From Polytrichum commune (Eukaryota; Streptophyta; Polytrichopsida; Polytrichales; Polytrichaceae), in NCBI GenBank assembly GCA_950295325.1, contig OX485807.1, positions 17,325,001 to 17,389,000 on the forward strand: a DNA stretch of 64,000 nt, written 5' to 3'. Position 1 is the first letter of the stretch. The number at the start of each line of letters is the position of its first letter. Shown here in pieces: positions 26,289 through 38,348 of this stretch. The notes under the pieces were generated by a model. It saw nothing but the letters and a program-made list of their open reading frames with translations, ran no database searches and was not told where the DNA came from. The position numbers and the translations under genes are program-made.

Positions 26289-26584
26289 GGGTCGGTTCAC
26301 ATGGGGTCCCAAAGTCCCAAGTCCCACTCATGTCAACAGGCCCCCCGCATGTAAGCAGTGTCCCAACTTTTGAGCCTTGAGAAAGCATCAGAATCTATAT
26401 TCATGAAACTCGTGTCTTGATTATTTCATGCAACAAAAAAATGTGGGACTTGTGTTGAGAGTTGGGTCTAGCTTTTTGCTTAACCCAACTCTCAACACTA
26501 GTCCCGAGCCAAGCCTCCAAAACGTGTTGTCATGTGCTTTGTGTCATACTTGGGACTTAGGACTTGGGGCCATGTGTGAAGTGG
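26289..26584. mobile_element. MITE with internal hairpin, 296 bp
   Basis: Bounded by TAA (26286-26288, 26585-26587). The termini GGGTCGGTTCACATGG and CCATGTGTGAAGTGG are imperfect inverses related to the neighbouring MITEs. Inside, at about 26445-26508, TGTTGAGAGTTGGGT and ACCCAACTCTCAACA form a perfect 15-bp stem within a longer hairpin. Confidence 0.6.
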
Positions 26585-26599
26585 TAAGTCCCAACTTCC

Positions 26600-27536
26600 A
26601 TGCTATCAACGGTTAAGTTATTATGTTGTTGTCTTTGTTTATTTGATGCAATCGTTAAGTCACATGCTATGGATGGAAAAATGTTCAATGACTTTCTCAT
26701 TGGAAAGTGAAAGTGGATTTAATATGTAACGAAGGCCTATTTAATTCATGCTCTATATTTTGCACATGTTGTAGTAAAGACATTTATTACACTAAGTTGA
26801 AAGCTCAATATAAATACCATGAGTTCATTTTCTAGCATGGGAAACATGTTAGATCCATCTTGACTAGAAAGATTAGTGTGGTCCACGCTCATTGTTTCCA
26901 CACTAATTTTGCCACCCACACTTTTAGGACTATTTAGTGTAGTTGCTAGAATTATGCATCCACAATTTCTCCCTTGAAGATTTCCATGACAACAGAGTCA
27001 TGCTTGTAAGATAATACACGGTTTATGTATCATTTAAGGAATGAATTTACAATAAGGGCATGTTAGTGCTAGTGGTCATTTCTAAAATCCTCTCATTGAT
27101 TGAGAAATGAGTGGCAATTCGTCTTCATTGCACACGAGGTCACCAAAAGTGAGAGTGACCATGTTAAAAGATGGACGAGAAAGTGACAAGGCAATGAAGT
27201 AGAGTCCTACATGTTAAAAAATGCATGAAATTACCTAGATTTGCAAGAAGAAAATCCAGATAGGTTGCCTCAACATAAATTGAAGGTGACCATGTCAAGG
27301 AAATCTACTTTTAAATCATATTTTCTTTTAGTAAGATGTTATACATTGTATTCGATTTTCATACTACATCTTATCCAAGTTTGTTTCACACTATGTCATG
27401 TTATGATTTAAGATTTCTCATAGTCATGGCTTTGGAGCGCCAACCACGAGAGATCTTGAATCATTTTTTCTCATGGCCCTTAGATGACGGGTGAGCTAAT
27501 ATGAGATATATGCTCACCGGTGAAAGACACAATGGT
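26600..27536. other. Intergenic, no recognised gene
   Basis: AT-rich. The tract at 26860-26945 (ATTAGTGTGG ... AGGACTATTTAGTGTA) recurs near 32205-32280, indicating another dispersed repeat. Confidence 0.5.
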
Positions 27537-27539
27537 TAA

Positions 27540-28041
27540 GGGCCACTTTACACACACAAGCCAAGAGCCGTGACCATGAAATTGTGAGAGCCCAAAAGAA
27601 AGTGTCCAAAAGCCGTCCCAACACACCTCCCAAATCGTGTAGTGTGGTCACGGACTCTCAAATATAGTGTGAAGTCATATGCGACCGGACCCTCAACCAG
27701 ATGCTATTTTGATGAATTTCTACCCATGCAGGTCCTCACACACAATAAAGTAGAATAATTCAAGGGTTGTGAGCGCTCGAAGTGCCACGGTCTCCCAGTT
27801 TTGTATTAGGCCTACCTCCAAGAGGTGGTTTTTGAAAATAGTCCAAGTGACCATGAGGCGTGATCCATTCGACGCCACGTAGGAACCCATGTAGACTTTG
27901 ACATCCATCTTGCATTCACATTCTCCGTTGGTCCCTCAAGTGTAGCTTGAAGCGAACTTGGACCGGCTCCGCCTTTTCCACCAATGAGAGTGCTTGAAAT
28001 GTACCGGTCACGGGCTCTCGGTCTCGTGTGTGAAGTGGCCC
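27540..28041. mobile_element. PIF/Harbinger-like MITE, 502 bp
   Basis: The termini GGGCCACTTTACACACACAA and GTGTGTGAAGTGGCCC are inverses, and a 3-bp TSD TAA lies at 27537-27539 and 28042-28044. Further inside, GAGCCGTGACC near the left end answers GGTCACGGGCTC near the right end. No coding capacity is visible. Confidence 0.75.
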
Positions 28042-28044
28042 TAA

Positions 28045-30087
28045 GTTATTAGAGTGAGATGAAGAGCCTTCTTGGAGAGAGAAAAAGAGTGTTGTACCTA
28101 TTGAGGCCCATGGAATCAATGACGCAATGGGAGGTGGAAATGGCCCCTATGATTGATGGGTCAAAAAGTGCCCATGATTCACCCCCAATGGTTCATAGGT
28201 AGATTCATTCATTCCGTCCACACAAAGACAACTCTTAATCATAGGCACATGAACATCCAGGAAACCCGGGTCCTCTAGCTTGGAATCCTATTGTGTATGC
28301 ATTTGAAGTGTACTACCGCTAGGCTTCCTTATAAATTGCGACGTTTTTTTTTTTACTTATTTATCAAATGAACGATCATGTTGTTTCCCTCGTAACATGT
28401 TCTTCAATAGGGTGTACCTTCATTCATTAGAATAAGCATTACTTTGGTTATTCTCGGGTATTTACCAATGTTTTTAACGTGAAAATGTGATTATTTTAAG
28501 GCCTTCTCGTTCAATGATGAAGCAATTGGGCTTTCCGCACTTAAGATTCCCAGGGATTGTATGAAGCATACATTGTTCATCTACAATGATTGGGTTGGGT
28601 CTTACTAAGAAAGGAGGAGGGTTAGTAAACACACTCCTTGAGAATGCTAGGTTGGAAATGCCTTTGGATGTTTTCTTCGTGGTCTCCTAAGTAAACAAAC
28701 ACTTTTTGCTCTACATCCACTTTTCATGATATGAATTTTGAATCACGCAATCAATGTGAGATGATTGGAAACCCAAATTGTGCACACAATCATTCTCCTC
28801 GATATTATTGGAGTTCAAACGATTTTTTTTCATAACCGATAGCTCATTCAAGGGGAAAAAAAATGTTATTATACATCCTCACAATTTTTGATCCATGGAA
28901 GTTCGATATCCAAAATTCTCAATTTTTGTTTACAAGTTATCGGTTACAACTCATGACCAAATTAACCCCTAAATACACTTGGGGAGTTTTGCTAAAGATG
29001 GGTCAAAATGACATCTTATTTTTAGTGATTTTTGTTGACAAAGATCTTGAGTTTTTTTTACTATATCTAATTGTATGGATGTGGTTCCCTTGAAGTCTAA
29101 TATAATATGTTTTTAAGTTGTCCATGTGGCTCAATATGGGATATTATGACTTTGGAACATACGGTGGTCTCAAACATGCAACTGGGACATAATTGTGACA
29201 TAAAGATATTGGGAGATGGATAACTCACTACTCTCATGGCTCATCTACCACGCACAAAAACTCCACACATAGTCCAGTCTCTTTCAAACACATGTCTATT
29301 TAGTGTCCGTTTGTAGATCCACACCTTCCCACACACCACTCCAATATATGTGTCAATTTAAGTTGAGTGACCAAATTAGCCTTGCTTACTTTAAGTATAT
29401 AATAGATGTGTGTTAACCAAGTTGTAGGAAATTACTTTTTTTTTTTTTTTTAAATTTAAAAAAATCTCCTAAGATGTCTACTATTGCACAATCCAAGTTA
29501 AGATAAGATAATATTTTGTTTGATAGGTTAGGAGAGAAACCCTATGTAGTTGGCACTCTCAATCCAAATACTTAGGTTGGGGAGTTTAGCTTTGAAATCA
29601 ATTTGACTATGGGAGCTCCCATTTGTGAGACTCCTCATAACTTGTATTCACCATACCGGTAGTAAGTGAGAGTGAGAGTCACGAGGTGACACTAATGGTG
29701 AAGTTGTTAATCATTAATGTAACTTAACATGCGCCTTAAGGTAGGGTAAGTGACACTATTGCACATGTGAACACTAAATACCATAAATGGTGTACCACGT
29801 TTGATGCATGTTATGCGAGAGCAAGGGTTAGTTAATTGGCATTCATTAGGTAGAAAAATGGAAAATAGTGAAAATAAGTAGAATTGGCCATAAAGATTAG
29901 GCTTCAAAGTTTTGCAATATTTTTCTCAAAGAGGGAGTAGAGGAAATGATGAGGAATGCAAGCATGTCCTAGTTTTATTTAATGTGAATAATTGGTTTCA
30001 GTTTCCAAGGAGGCAAGTAAGTCAAACCTACTACTTGTACAATAGAGTCTCCTTGATTTGAGCATCAAAAAAATCCTACTCTGCATA
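28045..30087. other. Intergenic, no recognised gene
   Basis: AT-rich DNA with a T-run near 29425. The tract at 29658-29810 (GTCACGAGGTGACACT ... GTGACACT) recurs in inverse orientation at about 30660-30790, flanking the MITE at 30091. No gene is recognised. Confidence 0.5.
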
Positions 30088-30090
30088 TGA

Positions 30091-30485
30091 GAGCATCCTC
30101 AGTCGGTCTAGGTAAAGCTCACTGCAAACCAAGACCTAACTTGCTTAAAATTGCTCAAAATTTAGAGGGAGTGCACCAAATCTTGCTTAAAAATGGACAT
30201 ATCCTCCCACACTCCCTCTAAATGTCAAAAATTTGGAGGGAGTGTGGGAGGATCTTTCCATTTTTAAGCAAGATTTGGTGCACTCCCTCTAAATTTTGAA
30301 AATGTGGTGTTTTCAATGAGGGATTTCACCTACGTCAAATTTTTACAATTCTTTTTTCTTGAGAAATATCTCACGTTTATTTAGGTGTGCTTCTAATGAT
30401 GGTAATTTCAGTTTCTAATTTTAGGTCAGTCAAAAGATAGGTTTTGGTTTGCAGTGAGCTTTACCTAGACCGACTGAGGATGCTC
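30091..30485. mobile_element. MITE with perfect 41-bp terminal inverted repeats
   Basis: The left end GAGCATCCTCAGTCGGTC... (30091-30131) is the exact reverse complement of the right end (30445-30485) over 41 bp. The flanking TGA at 30088-30090 and 30486-30488 is a 3-bp TSD. At 395 bp with no frame, it is a young MITE, probably moved by a PIF/Harbinger-like transposase. Confidence 0.85.
30157..30297. repeat. Long hairpin inside the MITE
   Basis: AAAATTTAGAGGGAGTGCAC at the left pairs with the tract ending ACTCCCTCTAAATTTT at the right. The arms are about 67 nt around a 7-nt loop (GTCAAAA), with a small internal bulge (CATAT against ATCTTT). Read as RNA on either strand it would fold into a small-RNA-precursor-like stem. 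Confidence 0.8.
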
Positions 30486-30488
30486 TGA

Positions 30489-33400
30489 ATGCACACAATA
30501 CGGTTAACTTAATGGCACCCAAAAGAGATCCCAAGTGGTGTGAAACATGACCTATATGACCAATCATTGCATCCAGCCTATCTTTGTATCCTTTTTGGAA
30601 CACCACTTTTACAATTAGTCATGTTGGGTTCAGACTAGAATCATTCCACTCCTACTCTATCGCACTAGTACATCATTTATGATATTTAGTGTCACGTGCG
30701 TAATAGTGTCACTTACCCTATTTTGAGGTGTATGCTAGGTTATGTCAATGACTAACAACTTCAGCATAATTGTCACCTCGTGACACTTGGCATTCAAGAG
30801 TGCTTACTGATATATTGGCATGAGCATGTTCAATAGTGTTATGAGGTGCATGCTTATACACAATGGTCTATAAGTCGACTAAAGTGTACATACTAAAATA
30901 TAAACACATGACACTTGCCATAAGTAACTTACACTCAAAAAATCTTCCACTTCCATACGAAAACGCAAGACTATCATCTAATGTATCCCAATGTGCCACT
31001 CTAAATAACATAATGTAGATGTTTTTTTCGTTAAAAAAGTTATATTGACAAATATTGGGCGTGACACTTTGAAACCTCTAGGCATCTAGTTTAGGCCCTT
31101 TTGCAAATAGTGCATGTGACACTAAATACCATAAACGGCGTAGTGGCCATTCACCATTCTCTGTTTTCACAATGCTGGCTACACCTACGCTCATCTCATT
31201 GACCATGAAAATCATTTCCATATTTTGAGCCACTTTTGGAAATGGAAGGTGCAAAACAATCCATGTTTGGAATCAATGCAACTATGTTGATCAAGGGTTA
31301 CTTTCCATGTGTTATTGTTCACATATAACTACGTTCAATAGTCCTTATATTATGGGCCACACTAATTTTCTAAAGCCCGTGTTGGTTCTCATAATGAAAA
31401 TTGATGTGGACCACATCAACCCAAGCTAAAGTTATAGTATAAAATTAGCATGATCCACATCAATTTATTTTATTTTATTTTATTAAATAAAGAATGAATG
31501 TTGGTGATTAGATTAATTTGTGCTACTTTGATCATATACGTACATTAAATATGATATCTGGTGTCACCAATTCTAATTGTCTTGCTCAATACTAATTGTA
31601 AATCACGGTGTAGTGTCACCAACCCAACATTCTTTGTCATTCCTTGTAAATTTTTTGGGGCATTATTGATTTTTCATTGTTGCAATTATTGACACTTACC
31701 AAGTGGTTTTTTCATCCAAATTTCCATCATCCATGACAATATTTCATCACAAGTTGTTGACAAGAGAAGGTGGTTTTTGGGCCGATGGATGACCTCATCC
31801 ATCATCCATGCTAATATTTCTTCAGTTATTCATAAGAAATGTCATATGAAAAGTGACCACGGTGATATAAAATACCACATGTGTAGTATTTGATGTGTTG
31901 GTTGGAAGTCTTCACGAAGACTTAGGAGAAGACATGGGGTCTTGGACCCGTGTTCTTTTTAATGATCAGGGAGAACCGACAGTTAGTTACAGATGAACTG
32001 GTTGAGTTTGAGAAATAACCAGTTGAAGTTCAAGACTTCAGAAGAATTACCGGTCATTTTAGAGGAATTTATGGAATATACCTCAAAATAATATAGAAAA
32101 ACCGAAGGATGTCAACATGTAACCGGTTGGACTTGAAAACACTACGATCTCAACCGGTTATGCCCAAAAATCTCCCCGATCACTGGTTCTTTCCATCTTG
32201 ACTACGAAATTAGTGTGGCACACTAATTATATCCACGCTAATTTGTCACCCACACTAATAGGACTATTTAGTGTACTTCCGCATCGTGTAAGCATATGAA
32301 ACTTGATAAAATCTCCATAACTAGATGCTTCACAAATTTGGGTTCTTGTGGGTTACATGAATACGAAGACTTATCACTTGCTAGAATATCATAATCAATT
32401 ATGATAATTTATAAATATTGGTCGAGAATTTGATATATATTCTTTCAAACTATAAATTAGATATGTATTTATTCATATAAATATAAATATAAATATATGA
32501 AATAATAATAATTATGATATATGTATCTAGTCTAACACACATATTATTGGATGGAATTTGTTATGTAAATCTTATATTAAAATTTTTATATGTCTATATT
32601 TAGATAAGTCTATAGCCATATTTTACTTGCATGAGTGTTTTTATAATTACGTATCTACAATTTTTATTCTTTGATTATTACCATTTAAATATCAAAAGTC
32701 TTATGTGTGGCCACAACCTCCACTCAATGAAAATCGTCACTAGTTGCACACAAAATGCCCACAAATATGTGATTTAAACAAGAGGATTTTAAAATCAACC
32801 ACACATTGGTTAAAATGACCATAGAGAAAATCTCTTTTATGCTATAGGCTCTGACATGTCATTCAAATTGACCAAGTTCAACAATTCTAACACAAAGTTG
32901 ATACCCCACTCCATTCATATGGGCAATGGAAAATCAAATTTTAGTAAGTCATGTGACAACGCAACGTATCTCTATGGTCGTTTTAACAATCCCATGTTGC
33001 CTATTAATAAATTGAATTAAAACATATTGAAAAGAAGTCAAGTGTGAATTTCATCACTATGATATTTTTTTTGTAGTTAAGGAACTTTGTTCACATCTTC
33101 ACCTATGGCTTTTAACCCTTTTATCGTTTGCGGATTCTTTTTCCTTTGTAGGCCATTAGGAATTAAAAATGATTATCCAAAATTTTGTGCATTTGAATAA
33201 TCCTTTTCAAAGTGAAAGGTGCTTAAGATCACATTACATAACATCCACTTGTACTTGACATGCACTAAAAGATATGATTCATATAACTGAACTATCAATA
33301 AACTACATGCAAAATCCCAAATGCTCAATAAATTTATTTTTTAAAATCAAATTTACGATGAAGTTTACAGGTCAGGGGCATTGAACATAACTGAGTAGTT

Positions 33401-35190
33401 GAGTAATGTTATGATATTCGTAATTGAGAAGTGGCGCATATTATCAATATCATATTTGGACTTCTTGCCTCTAGTTGACATGATATTTGTGCCCATCTTT
33501 ATTCAAGACATACTTAAAATATAGACCACCTTTTGGGATGCAACCACTCATCTATGTTCCCGATGTAGCTAGATGGATAAGCTCATTAAAAGATAAACCT
33601 CATCCAATAATTTGTGGATGATTACAAATCTTGATCAAATGGACTAGGTTTTGGTTGAAGATGACCCAATCACCTTCAATGTAGGAGACAAATAGCATAC
33701 ACATATTATGGAATCTCTAGCGTGCATATCATGACTCATTCATGTGAGATGTTTTTGGACTTAAGAAGTTCAATTGAATGTGATATATCGCTTGTAATAC
33801 TTATCGCTTGAAATATCATACGTAAGTCGTTATTTAGGTTTTGGAGCTTCTCTATTAATACTTTTGGAAATTGTTCTCGAGTGTTGTGAAATCCATGGAA
33901 CTTCTCACCTTGTTAGGATTGTACAATAAATTGCTTGTATAGAAACTATATGTGACTTTTATGATGACCTTGACGTATAGGTTCTAAGGAGAGAGAGATC
34001 ACCTTTATCACTGTTACTAAGTATTTCAACAACCCATTCATGGTTAATATTTCTAAGTTATAAAACATCATTACTAAACATTATATATATATGCACTATG
34101 CAATGTAATGTTCATGATTTTTAAATAAGATTATAATTATGATGTTTTTGCATAGTCATTTTATAGATAAGTAAATCTACTAATGATGTGTTTATTAAAT
34201 ATTGTATTTAGTGTCACTAATTTTTATTTTCCTTTTTCAATACTAATAAGAAACCACCCATGTAGTGTCACCAACACGAAATGTAAATCTAAAATAATTT
34301 GTCATTCCCTGTAAAAAAATTGGACATTGTAAATCTACAATGTTGCACCCACTATCACTTACTAGGTGACTCTTCATCCAAGTTTCAGTTACACAAATGT
34401 TGGGATGCATAATATACCTATCAATGTAATTGAACATTATTTTTGTGTGAATGTACATAAAAAAAAACACTACATACTTGAAATCGCGTTGAATTGAGGA
34501 AAAAGAAAGAAAGATGACTCGATGTTGCCACCGACGTGAATGATGGTGGTGCTTCACTTTCAAGTTGGTATGAATCTATATGTAATCTTGAAACAAGCAT
34601 TACAAGATTTAGGGCCCTCCCCCACAACTAGTGCCTCCTTTCGAAGGTGAACACCTTCAATGAGCATAGATGAGCCAGATGGCACCTATCTCCCCAAAAA
34701 GCAATCCCCTAGGTTTCCATGCGGTTGGTTGAGAACATCTGGCTCATCTGGATGTCCCCCACTATGATTGGGTGGATCATAAGTGGTTAAGAAGATCACC
34801 CATTGTAAAGTTGAACAACCACGTGCAAATACTTTACATGTAAAAAATCATACTTTTTATGTAAAGCATCACCAAAATGGGTCAAACTTTTATCAAAAAA
34901 AAATCTTGAGTAGACATACACGGTACCTATTACATAGTAGAAAATGGAAACTAAATTTCATGATTTTATTTTATTTATAAAACATACCGTTTCTATTTAG
35001 AAAGACGCAAATTTGAACTAAACAAATTACTACAACAATGAAGATGATCAAAAATTTCAAAAAAATATACAAAAGATACTATCAATGGTATGTATATGTA
35101 GAATAAATATCATAAATTTTAAAATTATCTATGGCATGTAACATAAGGGTAGCAAACTTTGTTTGCACATGGTGTTCAACTTGACAATGG
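30489..35190. other. Long AT-rich intergenic tract
   Basis: No gene, RNA gene or complete element is recognised in 4.7 kb. Dispersed-repeat pieces are present: 30770-30900 recurs at 57540-57680; 31970-32070 recurs inside the hAT-like element; 32205-32280 recurs at 26860. A run of TTTTA repeats lies near 31475 and ATAAAT repeats near 32480. Confidence 0.5.
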
Positions 35191-35199
35191 AGTGACCTC

Positions 35200-35662
35200 C
35201 CCGTGCTTCACTCTATGGCTGTCCAAGTCGAGTGGCCAAACTTTGTTGAGAGTCCAAAGAAATGGGCTGAAAATACATAGCCAATAAAATATAGTAAGTG
35301 GAGCCTTCGGCCCCGCGTAGTGTGAAGCCTCCAAAGGTCAAGCCCAAAGGAGCATCCCACTTTATTCCTTGCTCAAAGTAACCCATCCAATCTAATGGCC
35401 AAGATCTTGTCAATGATTGATTTTTTAAAGAAAAAAAACTGACGGCCTCTTGACCATAGTTTGGGTTTCCATTCCCGTTCAACCCAAACTTTTTTTGAGA
35501 GTTTGTCGCTTTCTTAAAAAAATAAACATTTTAAATTGCGACGGCCTTTGGACTTTGACCATAGTGTGAAGGGTCGAGAGGCCGAACTCTTGTTTTCTTG
35601 CAATTTGATTGGTGAAAATCAACAACCTCTCGACCTTTGGCCATAGTGTGAAGCACCCCTGA
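35200..35662 (-). mobile_element. MITE-like element, copy 2 (inverse of 25249)
   Basis: The right end GGCCATAGTGTGAAGCACCC is the reverse complement of the left end of the element at 25249. The left end CGTGCTTCACTCTATGGC is its partner TIR. The interior shares long stretches with copy 1 (CCAAAGAAATGGGCTGAAA, AAATATAGTAAGTGGAGCC). The TSD is not certain. Confidence 0.65.
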
Positions 35663-36207
35663 TACCTGTCCCGACCTTAGGCGGCTTAACCTCATAGTCC
35701 TCATGAAATCCATGATAAGGCCTTGGGTTTAAGCCACCCTTGAATTTGAGTAAGAAAACACAAAGTGTGCTCTCCCGGCCTCCCCGAGTATTTGTTGCAT
35801 CCATCACAAAGCATGCCGGTTTGTATTTGCACACGATTGCGGGATAGCATGCCTCAATATGAAGTGGAATACTAGGCCACTATATATTTGGGTAGATTTG
35901 TGCCACCATGTGACGTTATGTTAGTTAGCATCTCAAATGAGGTTGCAATTGACAATGTAACAATCTTGCCACATGCTTGCAATGGGACCTTCATGTTTTC
36001 AATCTCTACACCATTTTGAGAAACTATGCTATACATATCTAACGAATATTAAAATGACAACCTCAATATTCCAATAAAAAATGATACATCAATAAAGCTA
36101 CCTTGAAAACGCGAGTTTGATCCATCTTTGAGAAAACTCTTTCTTAAGAGCTCATTAGTTTGTTGTGTATTGGAGTCTATTTTAAAAGTTTGGTGAAATA
36201 TAAAGTT

Positions 36208-36245
<38 letters not shown>

Positions 36246-37420
36246 CACACACATATGACTTCCCTACAACATGACCTCTTCTTGTCATTTAAAAAAAAAT
36301 TAAGGTAATTTTAGGATTTAAAATAGGGTATGCGCATCGGACCCGCCATCTTAAATCCGGATTGGCCTAGTTTGGCCCATCCATCCTAGTAGGACAAGCT
36401 AGAATGTTGGTGTCCAATAGCTTGACAATGATCTTTGTGCATGGTTATTTAAGCATTTAAAGAAAATTTGGGCACTTTGTGTTAAGTCTCATCCTGGAGG
36501 GTTTGACTATAGAGATAACTAACGATTCATTCAGTTTGTTGCTCTTGCTTACTAAGTTTGTCGTTTTTGTTGGGTTGCTCTCAACTTGATTCCGTTAGTT
36601 CTATTACCCACTCTTCTATGCCCACATAGGTTATCTAGAAGAAGGAAAGAAAAAGCATTAAAAAAACCAAAAAAAAAAAACAACAAGAGATCCATATCAT
36701 GGCAAGAGTGAAGTATTCCCCAGCCATATGGCTCAACTGCAAACTTGCGATTGCATGAGTGGAAGTAGAAAAAATGTTGAAAAAAAGCTGCCCTCTTATA
36801 TACATACGCGCAAGTCTGCCTTGCATTTCCCAAACATCTAAATCATTATGTTGTGGTGACTAACTCACTCGAGGAGTCATTTTACCAACTTGTTGTGGAC
36901 AACTATCCACGTTCTAGGTTGAAGTTCACTTGCAATTGCCAATTCCTCCATGTGCTTCCCCATGGTCAAATGAACCAACAACCAATAGGAGATTAATTTT
37001 TTAACCTTCTATATAAGTTATTTTGAAAAGACCTCTATTCTCATTGCTTTTAAATGTACAATTCCCTAGTTTTCTTGCCATGGACTCGTCGTCGTCCTGC
37101 ATTGCAGCTCAATTCCTTGGCCAGCTTGCAAATTCAACAGGCAGAGGTCAGCAATTGGGGAGGATGTGCATCGAAAGAATGGAAGGAAATTTTTACCTTC
37201 GGGAATGCTGTAAATTCGGAACAATTTGGAATAACTGGGGAAGAGGTGCACTTCAATCGCTCGTCTTCGCATCCAGAAACAAACACCATTGGGCGCATCG
37301 TTGAAATTTTTGAGTCTCGGTACATCCGCAATGTGACGATCGACGGTGTCGTGGAGATGTGCGAGAGGTGATCAGTCTGTGCGCTGTTGAAGAATTCTAA
37401 TGATCCTGTGTCCTATGAAT
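35663..37420. other. Intergenic; microsatellite and doubtful frame
   Basis: A CT run merging into an AC run lies at about 36210-36253. Two overlapping plus-strand frames at 37023-37371 start near an ATG at 37081, preceded by possible TATA sequence at 37010. The second (ending TIGRIVEIFESRYIRNVT) could be a coding remnant, but no family is recognised. Confidence 0.4.
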
Positions 37421-37424
37421 ACAT

Positions 37425-38345
37425 ATGAGAGTAGTGTGCTAATGATCTGGGACGGGGCCAACTGCTCGTCTTCAGATCGAAATTTCTGCAGAAGAGCATC
37501 GACGCTGACATTTGAGCAACACGTCGCGGGAGTCACAGCTGCTGTTGTTGATAATTCCTGGCTTCCGACAGACGAGCTGCGGCCACAATTCGATGATAGA
37601 GTGCTGATATACTAGGTCGGGGGGTCCGACGAGGGTTACCGGACATGACCATTTGGGCGCCGTCCCTCTAGGCCTCCGATCATGGAGTTCTCTGGCTTAG
37701 ATCGAGGATGGAGGAGGGCGGGCGAGGATTATGTTATAGGAAAGTCATCCTCTTCCCCCATTCTTGAAATGCCACCTCGCAATCAAGCAATCGAAGACCC
37801 CGTGTCTAATTTATTGTAATGGTGCGTGCGAAGAATCGGAGACGGCTTTCCGATGGGCAATTGCTCATCTCCCAATTCGAGGGGTTACTGGACATAACCC
37901 GTATGGCATCATCTCCTCTAGGCCCTCCGATCATGGAGATCAAGCAGTCGAGGATCCAGTGCCTGATTTATTGTAATGGTGTATGCTAATGATCCGAGAC
38001 GGAGGCTAGTTGCTCATCTTCCAATCTAAACTTCTCCAGAAGAGCATCGATGCTGACATCGAACGCATCTCGAGGGTCGAATCTGCTGCTGTGGTTGTTA
38101 GTTCCTGGCTTCATGAGGCAACATCGCGATGACGGTGTGCTGCATCCTCCTCGAAGTGGCATGCGGGATGCGGGAGAGGTGCTGCATTGCATCATAATGG
38201 TTTAGGGTTACATTAACCCCGGGGATGTATACAGAATATTTTCTGCCGTTCCTCGGGAGGTGCCATTGGTTTTGATATAAGGCAGATTGCTCATCGAACA
38301 GCACGGGGATGCACCCCGCGATCAAGCAATCGAAGCTCCCATGTC
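37425..38345 (-). pseudogene. Array of broken GT47 3'-end copies
   Basis: Several partial copies of the 3' end of the neighbouring GT47 gene lie in its orientation. The best, 37990-38325, still encodes IAGCIPVLFDEQSALYQNQW and a decayed C-terminus. 37430-37615 matches the last 60 codons, and 37770-37990 holds shorter pieces. The junction sequence (AATCAAGCAATCGAAG followed by TCTAATTTATTGTAATGG or similar) recurs near 37785, 37945 and 38315, so the same break was copied with each unit. A second tract (CTCCGATCATGGAG) is repeated near 37675 and 37925. All units are non-functional. Confidence 0.8.
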
Positions 38346-38348
38346 CAA

